This document shows positions 13,433 through 23,273 of a stretch of DNA of 64,000 nt, piece by piece (positions within the stretch are counted from its first letter, which is position 1; each line of letters starts with the position of its first letter). This stretch comes from Chlamydoabsidia padenii (Eukaryota; Mucoromycota; Mucoromycetes; Mucorales; Cunninghamellaceae). The stretch is taken from NCBI GenBank assembly GCA_025330725.1, contig JAIWND010000022.1, forward strand, positions 1 through 64,000. The letters run 5' to 3'. Below the pieces are notes generated by a model that saw nothing but the letters and a program-made list of their open reading frames with translations, was not told where the DNA came from and made no database searches. The position numbers and the translations under genes are program-made.

Positions 13433-15883
13433 CTAAGCATGTTTCAATTCATCCATTCGTTCTTTGAGTAGATCATAAGTAGGAGTATCATCAAATATAT
13501 CCCGTACTTTACCCATCAACCCCTTGAGGATTTGCCTTGATTGATAATTCCAGTCTGCACACACCGGTTTGCCATCTTGTACCCGATCACCGAGGTTTTC
13601 ATACATATCCACCGTTTCCAGCGCCCATCGAGCCACATCTTCAAACACCGCCGCATCCGTTTCCAATTGAGGATCATGCATGACAGCACGGTAAGCCTTG
13701 ATCGAAGCATCCAGGCAATCCCCATATCGTTCTTGCCACATGTAAAACTTACCAGCGATGCGCCAAATGTCCGGAGAGTTGGTGATCCGACTGAGAATCA
13801 CATCTTCCAACAATCGTTGTACCTGTCTTGCCAATCGTCGTCCTTCTTGAGCATGAATATCCGGCCAGTTTTGCACCACGCTAGCCACGATCAGTTGTAA
13901 CACTTCGACATCCACCGCCTCGTCCCGTACCTTTTCCCATCGTAGATCCACCACACGTTGCATGGCCCAGATCGCATCCGCAAATTGTCCAATATCCACC
14001 GAGACCACCAACAAGTTTTGCCACATCTTCCAGCTATCGAATTTGAGTTTACACGCTTGCTTGAGGGCCAAAAAGGCATCAAGTTTGCGATCGAGACGGA
14101 CGTAGATACTCGACAGATTGTTCCAGGCTTCGGCTTGTTCGTTGTCGAGATTCACCACACGTTGGAAGGCCTTGATCCCCACATCCCATTGTTCGAGCAT
14201 CATCGCTGCACATCCCATCACATACCACGAGCCTTCAAAGAGTGGATTGATAGATAACGCCTTTTGGTAACAGTCGATCGCCTCGGCAAACTCATCCTTC
14301 TTGTAATGATAAGCACCCAAACTACGCATGGCCCGAGCATACTTGCCACCACTGAGATCCCACGCCTTGTGCCATAATGCCGGGTCCAATTCCACATCGC
14401 CCATAATACACCAGAGTTTCGGAGAGTGAGGATCGGCTTCCAAGAGTCGTTCCAGGACTTGTTTGGCCTTGGCAGGTTGTTCCAACATTTGATAACATGA
14501 GATGGCATCCTCCCACATTTCCAATCGTTCAAATATTTCCAAAGCCGAGCGCACCACACCAATCGAGATGAATCGTCGAGCCAGTTCACGTTCCATTTCC
14601 CATTTGCTAGGCAATAACAGTTCGTAAAAATAAGAGACACGTTCATCCGCCTTGGCCACATCGTCATCGTCCAGTTTGATTTGATCCACCAGAGCTTGTA
14701 ATTGAAGTGCCGATCGTTCCACGGTTCGAGACTTGTGAGCTTCCAATCGAGATCGTAACAAGAGTGCCATGGTATGGACCATCCAGTTGTTGGGATTTTC
14801 AAGCACACGAGTCACATAAGGTACCATTTCTTCATAAGTCATACCATGGTCAGGATTGGTATTCTTGACATTCAAACAAAAGGCCAACAATAAACATTGA
14901 TCAATGGTTTGAAGATTACCATGTCGTTTTGTCGCATCCCGATCATTGTCATCCGTCTTGGTAAAGGAGATCTTGTCCAACAAGGTATCGTCATTCAAAT
15001 CCAATGTTTCCGGTCTGGCCACCTCCACCTCCATCGACTCTTCTTCTTGTTGTTGTTCACTTTCCGCCAATACCACCAATTGAGATACGTCGAATGTTTG
15101 GAATTTCGTTCGTTTACCCAGGGCACCAGTCAACGACCATTTGAAACCAGATGTTGCTTGAGCCACCTTCATTTGATCAAACGCTTCCTTGTCTTGTCCA
15201 TAGTAACTAGATACCAATGCTGTTTCGAGTTCATATCGCACCCGCAGTTGCTTGTCGTCACCAGTCAATTTCTTGTCCATCAAAAGCGTCAGTTCCGTCA
15301 AGAGGGATTGTAAACTGCCTGTGCATTCATCCAAAAGTTGTTGTTGAATAAACACCGATCGTCGTGCCCACATTGGTGCCGTCAACAGGTCATTATGATC
15401 CTTCAAGCCTAAAAAGATCGTTTTCGCCACCACAAGATATCCCAGTTGATCGGTTAAATGATACACCTGTTCACCATCCGAAGAGAGCCAGTCCAGGCAC
15501 AACGAATGGAATTCCGCGGTTTGTTGTTCAGTGGCATCCATCCCTAAAAGCACCAAGATGGATGTGTCGACCAAGGGACCCGTCCAGTTTAGTTGCACAA
15601 AGACATTCAAACAAGCAATACCCGTCAATATAAGTGAATGAGCCATTTCTATGGATGATTGTTGAGCAAGAAGAGTGTCTAGTCGAGATTGGACCCATTG
15701 TTCAAGCGAGGTTGATAAAGTGTAATCGGCTTGGTCAAAGAGGGGACTTTTGTTTAAAAGGTCCACATACTGACCGGCCAACATGCTTTCATATTGATTA
15801 CGTGTGCTGGGTGAGAGTTCCGTCGTCGCATCGAGTGGTTGACTGAGGAGTAAGGATCTTTCCGCTTGGTGGTAATGCGTCAT
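13433..15883 (-). CDS. TTC27: TTC27/EMW1-like TPR protein
   Basis: Single uninterrupted frame of 816 residues, unusual among these intron-rich neighbours. Around residues 480-670 there are at least four tandem TPR-like helix pairs, for example ALEIFERLEMWEDAISCYQM, YHYKKDEFAEAIDCYQKALS, DVGIKAFQRVVNLDNEQAEA and AEAWNNLSSIYVRLDRKLDA. The overall length and WNNLSSIYVRL pattern fit TTC27 and yeast Emw1, an essential protein. In animals TTC27 works with R2TP-associated factors in U5 snRNP maturation; that role is family knowledge. N-terminal residues 1-330 are helical and less conserved. Upstream there is a GA microsatellite and a palindromic-looking motif copy CGGGGAAATCCCG (15918-15930) 35 bp from the start. 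Confidence 0.85.
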   Translation of the reverse strand: MTHYHQAERSLLLSQPLDATTELSPSTRNQYESMLAGQYVDLLNKSPLFDQADYTLSTSLEQWVQSRLDTLLAQQSSIEMAHSLILTGIACLNVFVQLNWTGPLVDTSILVLLGMDATEQQTAEFHSLCLDWLSSDGEQVYHLTDQLGYLVVAKTIFLGLKDHNDLLTAPMWARRSVFIQQQLLDECTGSLQSLLTELTLLMDKKLTGDDKQLRVRYELETALVSSYYGQDKEAFDQMKVAQATSGFKWSLTGALGKRTKFQTFDVSQLVVLAESEQQQEEESMEVEVARPETLDLNDDTLLDKISFTKTDDNDRDATKRHGNLQTIDQCLLLAFCLNVKNTNPDHGMTYEEMVPYVTRVLENPNNWMVHTMALLLRSRLEAHKSRTVERSALQLQALVDQIKLDDDDVAKADERVSYFYELLLPSKWEMERELARRFISIGVVRSALEIFERLEMWEDAISCYQMLEQPAKAKQVLERLLEADPHSPKLWCIMGDVELDPALWHKAWDLSGGKYARAMRSLGAYHYKKDEFAEAIDCYQKALSINPLFEGSWYVMGCAAMMLEQWDVGIKAFQRVVNLDNEQAEAWNNLSSIYVRLDRKLDAFLALKQACKLKFDSWKMWQNLLVVSVDIGQFADAIWAMQRVVDLRWEKVRDEAVDVEVLQLIVASVVQNWPDIHAQEGRRLARQVQRLLEDVILSRITNSPDIWRIAGKFYMWQERYGDCLDASIKAYRAVMHDPQLETDAAVFEDVARWALETVDMYENLGDRVQDGKPVCADWNYQSRQILKGLMGKVRDIFDDTPTYDLLKERMDELKHA

Positions 15884-15887
15884 GGAG

Positions 15888-15905
15888 AGAGAGAGAGAGA
15901 GAGAG
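15888..15905. repeat. GA microsatellite in TTC27 5' leader
   Basis: Short alternating GA run immediately upstream of the TTC27 start codon. Confidence 0.8.
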
Positions 15906-15917
15906 AAAAATAAAAAT

Positions 15918-15930
15918 CGGGGAAATCCCG
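15918..15930 (-). promoter_or_regulatory. Motif variant upstream of TTC27
   Basis: CGGGGAAATCCCG, an inverted-repeat-like version of the recurrent motif, 35 bp upstream of the TTC27 start. Confidence 0.4.
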
Positions 15931-16126
15931 CATTTTAACTTTTTCCAAAAAAAAAAAAAAGTGGAATTGACATTAAAAAAAGCCACCTCCGCATTCGAGA
16001 AGTTTCCCTATTATAATTATGCTGCCCAAAGACTGACTAAGCAATGAGTCTAAAAAGTTGTTTATTAGATAATGTATAGAAATAAATAATATGTTTGAAG
16101 AGAGGGAGAAGGAGTTAAAAGTCTAA

Positions 16127-18468
16127 CTAGTAATAAGAGTGGTGGACCAAGGGGACATATTCCGGTTGGAACATGGAGTTCTTGACAACGTCGCTGAGCA
16201 TTTCACCTTCCTTGAGTTTAGCAGTAGCCACACCTTCTTCATAGGCCACTTCACAAACACGAGTACCCACAGCCAAGGCAACATCACGGAGATTAGCCAC
16301 ACCAGGGAATAAAGTACCTTCTTTTAATTGAGCAGGAGTGGCCATATCAGCGATGACACGAGCAGTTTCCAAAAACATCGTAGGTGTTACTTCGTTTGCT
16401 CTAGAGACAGTGATACCCAGACCAAGACCCTATAAAAGATAATAGATAAGTTTCAATGTCCCTTTCCTCCTTTTTTCTTCTTCTGTGTGTAACAACTTAC
16501 GGGGAAACTATACGAGTTGTTGCATTGATTGGTGCGACCGATACGGCCATTAGGCAAAGTGACATCAGCAAATGGACTTCCCGAGGCAAAGATGGCACGA
16601 CCGTCAGTCCAGTTAAAGGCTTCTTCGGCAGTACATTCGGCATGGGTATCAGGATTGCTAAGAGGGAAGACGATAGGTTTTTCTTCATACTTGGCCATGG
16701 TTCGAATCGCCTTTTCCGAAAAGACACCACGGATACCGGTGAGACCCAAGATAGCAGTAGGCTTGACCCGTTCCACCACTTCCTCCAGAGTCAATCGATC
16801 AGGAAGGTCAGCCTTGACATAGCATTGTTGACGTTCATCCAATTGAGTTCGTTCGCCTTTACGAGCCACCGTTTGATCAGATTCTTCGGCAGACAGAGTG
16901 GGGTTACCCAACAAACCATGTTGATCCATCATCCAGATACGACTGTAAGCTTCATCCCGAGATCGGACACGGCCCTGAGCTACCATACAATCAATGATCC
17001 CTTCACACACACCAACACCAGCCGAGCCTGCACCCACACAGATGATTCGTTCTTCATGTAAATCTTCTTGCTTTCGACCACGAGCCTTGAGGCCGGCAAG
17101 GAGACCAGCCAAAGTGATAGAAGAGGTTGATTGGATATCATCGTTGAAACAAGTTACCTTGTTGCGATCTAAATAATAAATCAAATCAAGTTAGTTCCTA
17201 GGTAGTCGATGGTTAAGAGAGGGGTTCTACTTACATTTGTTCAACAAGTTGTAGGCATGAGGATACTTGAAGTCTTCAAATTGGATCAAAGCATCTACAA
17301 GAAAAAAAGAAAAAAAAAAAGAAAGATCAGTTCAGTGATGGGATCATGAATTACAGATGGTCATCATACTTACTTGGCCAGCGACTCTTGACAGCGGTCA
17401 CCCATTCATCCACAAAGCTATAGTAATCTTCACCTTCGATACGAGGATGACCCATACCAAGATAAAGAGGATCATTCAATAAGCTTTCATTGTTGGTACC
17501 AACATCCAACACCACAGGCAAGACAGCTCTAGGACGAATACCACCAGCAGCAACGTACTATATATAATCAATGAATTAATAAATGAGGGTAAAAGTACTT
17601 CCCCGTGTACTTACCAAACTGAGTTTCCCGATAGGAATTTGCATACCATTGGCACCTAAATCACCAAGACCAAGGACTCTGGATCCATCAGTGACGACAA
17701 TGACATCGACTTCATCATGAGGCCAGTTATACACCATGGCTGACATAGCTCCACGATCTTGTGTTGAAAAGTACATCCCACGAGACCGACGGTAGATAGA
17801 GTGTGACCGTAAGCATGCCAATCCAACTATAGCGGGGTTCAAAAAGGAAGAGGAGTAGGAAAAAATTTAAGAGTTAGAGCCACTGGGAAATCACAGAAAT
17901 AATTGGGAATATACCCTATATTTCCATGCAATCTATAATTTTCATGTAATGTATTCTTAAATTACCTGTGGGAGTATAGATGATTCCTGCCAATTCTTCC
18001 AAATGATTGATCAATAGACGATAAAACAAGGTTTCGTTACGATCTTGAAGAGCAGACAAAAAGACGAATTTCGCCAAAGGAGTACGGCAATCATCCAAGT
18101 TACGTTTCACCCGTAACAGTTGTTTATCCATTTCTTGACATCGAGGAGGCACCAGACCACGGATAGATAATCGTTCACGTTCAGCCAGACTAAATGCAGT
18201 ACCTATTATATATATATAAAGAAAGGTGTGAGGTTGTAGATCCATTACACTTGATTCAACTCCCCTTCTTATTGTTTCTTTCTTACCTTTGGATAATAAA
18301 GGATCGTGGATAATGTTGACACCCTTGGATGCGGTTACTTGTACAGTTTTATCCAAGCGAGGATCAGAAGCAGTTACCGCGGGAGGAACACCATAATGAC
18401 GAAGACCTAATGACCGAGCACTTGATACCCAACTTGATTTGGCTAACGACCGACGACACAGGAGCATG
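16127..18468 (-). CDS. Mitochondrial malic enzyme (NAD(P)-dependent)
   Basis: Minus-strand exons 18468-18297, 18202-17966, 17826-17615, 17557-17374, 17294-17235, 17168-16501 and 16429-16127 give 611 residues. Malic enzyme oxidatively decarboxylates malate to pyruvate and CO2. Signatures in order: a basic Ser-rich N-terminus ([13 protein letters not shown]) consistent with mitochondrial import; [68 protein letters not shown] with the metal-binding aspartates; the Rossmann motif GAGSAGVGV; and [13 protein letters not shown]. In oleaginous Mucoromycota malic enzyme is a recognised NADPH source for lipid synthesis, but NAD versus NADP preference is not decided by these motifs. The motif copy CGGGATTTGAA lies 151 bp upstream of the start. 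Confidence 0.95.
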
Positions 18469-18618
18469 ATTGTTAAAGAAGAAGGAAGAATAATTAAAAA
18501 AAGAGAAGAAGAGAAGAAGAAAAAAAAAAAAAAAAGGAGAAGAGGCGACAATTATATTTGCGCCCGCCCCGCCCAATAGCGGCGAGTGAGCACGAGTGAC
18601 TAACTAACAGGGGCGTGG

Positions 18619-18629
18619 CGGGATTTGAA
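18619..18629 (-). promoter_or_regulatory. TTCAAATCCCG motif copy (reverse)
   Basis: Exact CGGGATTTGAA, 151 bp upstream of the malic enzyme start. Confidence 0.55.
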
Positions 18630-18866
18630 CTTCATTACCAATTGGTTCAACCGCCGCCCTGTCGATCCCTTCTCCAACACAAATTAAGACAATACAGTTA
18701 GATTATAAAAATGCTTCAATTGTTTATTACATTGGGGTTGGTTGTATGTATATAAAAAGTATGTAAAAGTAAGCTATATAAAGGGAATCATAGGTACATG
18801 AATTGAAGGTATGTATGAAGTGTATATATATAAAAAAGGAAAGTCAATAAATGAGTTAAAGAGTGG

Positions 18867-18869
<3 letters not shown>

Positions 18870-18898
<29 letters not shown>
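18870..18898. repeat. GA microsatellite
   Basis: Alternating GA run within the 3' flank of the AT-hook gene. Confidence 0.85.
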
Positions 18899-18900
<2 letters not shown>

Positions 18901-19054
18901 ATACAATAAAAAGAAGGTACGTGTGTATTTGTTTGTTTGTTTGTTTGTGAGGAGGGTAGTGTGTATGTGTGTATGGTGGGGCGGGTGTCATATAGGTCTA
19001 TATACATAAAAAAAGGGGGGAGGGGGGGAGAAGAAGAGTGTAAAGTGATTAATC

Positions 19055-20344
19055 CTAGGCGGACAGAGTAGTCCGGTCGTTTAATGATAATTCCTTTGTC
19101 CAATCGATTATATCATCATCTTCATTCTTGTTTCTGTGACGATTTCGATGAGGATAAGAGTAAGGATGGTGTAACTGTAAAGGAGTGGATGTCTTTTTCG
19201 AGATTCGTGTGGTGTTCTTTGTTGTTGATGATGTTGATGATGATGAGGAAGAAGAAGAAGTTGTGGATGTCGATGTTGATCCAGTTGCTTTTGGTGTTCC
19301 AACTGTCTTTTGTCGATTCGCCCCACGTCGTGCTGTTAAATCACGCCATACAAAACAAGAGTTCCCAGCAAGTTGATTCTTCGGTTTCCTACCACGTTTC
19401 TTTTTCGGCATTGTCAAAGTAGCATCCATTCTCGTGCTGGTGAAAGTATTCAGGTTGTAACGAATATCATTCTTGTCGCCAGATTGTATACTAGTACTAT
19501 TATTGTTGTTGCTATTATCATCATGAGGCCACAAAACAAGCATCACACCATTTTTTGAATCCATACTGCTGGCGGAAACTGCTTCTTCTGATGATGAATC
19601 GGATGATGGTGATGAGTAGATTGGATCCTGTGGGCTGTCGGGTAGTTGAGTATGTTTAACATCCCATACAGTAGGTGTAACAAAAGTCCAATGATCACGC
19701 TGTACTTGACGATTGGTGTTAGGAGGTCGACCACGCCTTCGTTTGACAACAGGATCACAAGATGAGGTCGAGGTTGAAGGATAAAGTTGTTGTCGAGGTG
19801 AGAGAGATGGTGAAGCTGATTGATGTCGTTGATCATAAAAAGTGTCCTGAGGTGGAAACATAAAGGATGGGTCGGATAGTCTTCGTTCAGGATTGTGTAT
19901 TGGTGACGAAGGTGCAGTGACAGCCAAACAAGTAGATACCGAAGACCAAGACGAAGTAGAAGCATTGGAATGAGATCGAGACCGCCCAAAAGTATCAGGA
20001 GGAGGCAATAAAAAAGGATGAGGTGAAGATCCAGGTGATGACTGAGGAGTGTCTAAAGATTGATAAGACATGAGAGGTGAGCATGTTGGTGAAGAAGAGT
20101 TTGAAGGTGGGTCGTAAGGAATGGATAACATGAGAGAAGGATATTCTTTTTCTGGTAGTTGTAAAGCAGGTATCGAAGAATAGTCATGGTGTTGTATAGG
20201 TGGTTGTGGTGGTGAAGGTTGATATTGTTGAAGATGGTGGTGATGTGGTGTGACATGTGCAAGTAGAGAGCTGACAGGTGGTAAGGTACATGAGTGTCTT
20301 GGTGATGGAGGATGTAATCTTAGCTCGACAGGTGGTCGTGACAT
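19055..20344 (-). CDS. AT-hook DNA-binding protein, function unknown
   Basis: A single frame of 429 residues starting at MSRPPVELRL. Two AT-hooks are visible: KRRRGRPPNTN (about 233-243) and KKKRGRKPKNQ (about 348-358), each with the Arg-Gly-Arg-(Pro/Lys)-Pro core that enters the minor groove of AT-rich DNA. Most of the protein is disordered: Pro/Ser/His-rich before the first hook, Ser/Asp-rich between the hooks and poly-Ser/Thr with a basic patch at the end. RDHWTFVTPTVWDVKHT after the first hook is the only other ordered-looking segment. I do not recognise a named family; a chromatin or transcription regulator is inferred. The longer frame reaching 20485 encodes a poly-Phe stretch and is probably 5' leader. 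It diverges from the next gene over 326 bp. Confidence 0.75.
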   Translation of the reverse strand: MSRPPVELRLHPPSPRHSCTLPPVSSLLAHVTPHHHHLQQYQPSPPQPPIQHHDYSSIPALQLPEKEYPSLMLSIPYDPPSNSSSPTCSPLMSYQSLDTPQSSPGSSPHPFLLPPPDTFGRSRSHSNASTSSWSSVSTCLAVTAPSSPIHNPERRLSDPSFMFPPQDTFYDQRHQSASPSLSPRQQLYPSTSTSSCDPVVKRRRGRPPNTNRQVQRDHWTFVTPTVWDVKHTQLPDSPQDPIYSSPSSDSSSEEAVSASSMDSKNGVMLVLWPHDDNSNNNNSTSIQSGDKNDIRYNLNTFTSTRMDATLTMPKKKRGRKPKNQLAGNSCFVWRDLTARRGANRQKTVGTPKATGSTSTSTTSSSSSSSSTSSTTKNTTRISKKTSTPLQLHHPYSYPHRNRHRNKNEDDDIIDWTKELSLNDRTTLSA

Positions 20345-20670
20345 GGAAGAATAAAGAGAGTGATAAAGAATAAAAAAGTAAGGTAAAAAAAAAAAAAAAA
20401 AAAAAAAAGTGGGAAAGAAGAAGAAAGAAACAAAGATAAAAAAAGGTTCAATCCTATTTAAATGTGAATGGGGGACCTTTTTCACTAAATATGGGGAAAT
20501 AAAAAAATTAAAAATGTCCGCAGAATCATTAGAACTTTCTCAAGACTTTTCACCCTCATCTTGTTCCGACCGTAAATTTAAACCCCGACCATCTTGAAAA
20601 AGAAGAGAAAGAAAAAGTGATTGTTTTCCTTTCTTTCTTTCTTGTACATGATTGTTTTTAAAAAGAAAGC
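20345..20670. promoter_or_regulatory. Divergent promoter region
   Basis: Shared upstream region of the AT-hook gene (-) and the helical protein gene (+). It has a long poly(A) run near 20385-20408 and the motif variant TTTAAACCCCG at 20577-20587. Confidence 0.45.
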
Positions 20671-22846
20671 ATGAATCTTTCTATTCCTTCCTTTTATGCT
20701 ATCCTACACACACCTCCTCTCCTTGATGCATCAGAGTAAACAAATTCTTCCTTTTTTATGCACTCAACCACCCTTTTGTTTTACTAACCTAGTTTTATCT
20801 ATTATCTATTAACAGTCCACGTCTAGTGTCTTTTGTCAAATCCACTTTCCAACCCCTTCCCTTGACCAATCAAACTAATAGTATATATAAGGTAAATAAA
20901 TAACCCTTCCTTCCCTCTTTTTTTATTTTTATTTTTAACTCTTCTCTCTCTTACTTTTTTTTTAACTCTCTCTTTTTTTTTTTTTTGACATTACTCTTCT
21001 TAATGTTAGGAAAAATGTCAAGAACTCACCAATTACTTGACTCAACATGGACAATCTGTAAATAAACATTCACTACAACTCCTCTTCAAGATTTTGATTC
21101 AAGAAGAAGTAAAACTGACACCTAATGGTAAGTAATGACAACTTTTTACATTTACCTAACTAAACTCTCACTCACCCCTTTTTAGATTATTCGTTTAGAC
21201 AGGTCATTACCAACTATCTTTTTGAACGCATAGCTCAACTTGAAAAAGACACATCCTACTCTTGGGTACTTTTATTCCTTCACCAAGAATGCCTTGACTT
21301 TATACAACAACAAGATAAAATCAAATTACTAGGTCTGTGTTTCAAGGTAAAATGCAATCATGCAACATCAAAAACAAATTCAAACTCACTTTCTCTTTCT
21401 CTCTTTGTAGCTTCGATCATCTATTGGCTACGATAACCTTGAACACTATCATGTTTTGTACAACCTACAAAAAGATCTACATCTACCATCATGTGCATGG
21501 GAACAAGAAATTCTAGTCAATTGTCAAGATAAACAAAGGTAAACAAACAATAACAATAATAATATCAACATCGCCACAGCCCATTAAACAGCCACACAAG
21601 TGTCTTCTTTTTTATAGGCAATGTCATGTTGAATCCATGTTGAATCATTGGATTACCTGTCCCTCAACAATCTCACTCGAGGATTGGATTCAGGTAAGTG
21701 GGATACAATAAAAAGGTGATTGAGAACTAAACTTTTTTTTTTTTTTTTTTTAATAGACGTTTCCTGACAACAAACAGCCACTGCCATCGTCAATACAAAC
21801 AATGTAAGTTGTTTTTCCATTTGGTACATTCTATTGGAAATCTGACTTTGTAATTCATCCCTTTGTTTCTTCTTTTTTTAGGTTGAAACTTCATACCGCC
21901 ACATATCCATTGGAAATGAACGGATACTATCAATCACTGACATCCAAGGGTTATTGTTTACCTCAGGTAAAAGAAGAACAGGAAAGAATGGAAAAAGATT
22001 TTTATACTAACTAATTCCACTTTTTGTTTATATTAGAAATTGACTCTAGGTTTAACTGATTTAATAGCCCAGATCTCATTATCTCCTCTTCCTTTGGAAT
22101 TATCTCATATGGTTGGTGACACAAGTTATCATCTTCGGATGCATAAAGAGGTAAGGCGTGGTGGTGGTGTAGACTTCCAGATGGAATTATGTATAAACTG
22201 AACTGACTCTCTCTCTTTTATTATGCATCCTGCTTATATTGTTTTATACATATAAAAAGGAGTCTAGTATATCTTTGGATGCTGTATTACTGGAGAACAT
22301 TCGATCGACCGTGGATGTACATGATCAAGTAGATATTGGGATGATGAAAGAATGTGCCCTGATATTAAAGGATACCCCTGGCGGAAGGTAAAAAAAAAAA
22401 AAAAAAAAAGTAGAATGACTTCTAACACTATATTGGGTTTAACTTTATAGATATCTGTCATATCTTACCCTCCTACTGATTAAAATGGTAAGTACACGTC
22501 TTTATTGATTACATTGTTATTCTAATCTCTCTCTCTCTCTCTGTGATCGACATAGGCAGGATCACACCCGACACTCTGTCTTCCCTATTATGTACAAGCC
22601 ATCGCCCAAAAAGTGAATGAAACTCTTTATTTAAACGACCCATGCGCTGGACCGGTGGTAGAACTGACCTCTCTTGTCCTTCACTTTGTGGTCTTTTGTC
22701 AATGTACTGATGTTGTCAAGACAGAAGAAGACTTTGATCGGATATGGAATCATTACCATCTTCAACGTTCTCTTTATAATCAGGTGGTGGTGCCTGATGA
22801 AGATATCCTTCTTCCCCTTGTTAAAACTCTTATATCCCTTTGTTAA
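20671..22846 (+). CDS. Unrecognised 441-residue helical protein, 12 exons
   Basis: Exons 20671-20735, 20816-20891, 21010-21127, 21186-21346, 21411-21538, 21618-21693, 21757-21803, 21882-21966, 22037-22150, 22260-22387, 22451-22487 and 22556-22846 join in frame throughout. Exon 10 could start at 22263 instead, because the acceptor is tandem. The first two exons were found by following a branch site (TTACTAAC) and donors GTAAAC and GTAAAT back to MNLSIPSFYAILHTPPLL. The product is almost entirely alpha-helical and Leu-rich, with HEAT/ARM-like pattern stretches such as HSLQLLFKILIQEE, YSWVLLFLHQECLDF and VVELTSLVLHFVVFCQC. No signal peptide, membrane segment or catalytic motif is visible. I cannot assign it; helical scaffold subunits (kinetochore or Fanconi-type proteins) are possibilities only. 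Confidence 0.7.
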
Positions 22847-23273
22847 CCAATTTTAATTAGTTTTTGTCATTGCTATCATCAATAAAATCCATTTTTTTTT
22901 TAAAACCTGACTTTATGCATGCTTGGAATGCCAAGAAACCACATCTCTTACCCCCCTCTTTTCCATTCTTTCCTTTTTATGTAACTTCCCCTGATTTTGT
23001 GTTTTTGCATGAATCCATGTGACCTTAATGATTTTGTCGTCTCTCCATTGTCAATCTATTCTTCTTACCACCCATAGGATGATCGGTTTGTGTCACAATA
23101 TTCTGCATAAGTATTATGATCATTTTCAATAAAAGCACGTGGCCTATAGATTTAATAAAAAAAAGTATTGTCATATGCATACAAAGATGGTATTTCATTT
23201 AAAGAGTTGGTTTGTTTAAAAAAAAAGGGGGGGGGAGAGGGGCAGGTGTAAATATAATACTAAAGTAAATAAA
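22847..23273. other. Convergent intergenic region
   Basis: 3' flanks of the helical protein gene (AATAAAA near 22880) and of the Rab GAP gene. It contains A and G homopolymers near 23220. No gene seen. Confidence 0.5.

Larger units (their letters stand above)
18469..19054. other. Malic enzyme promoter and AT-hook 3' region
   Basis: Contains the malic-enzyme promoter, a GA microsatellite (about 18870-18898), five GTTT units (about 18927-18948) and the 3' region of the next minus-strand gene. The minus open frame 18774-19103 is low-complexity and not credible as a gene. Confidence 0.5.
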
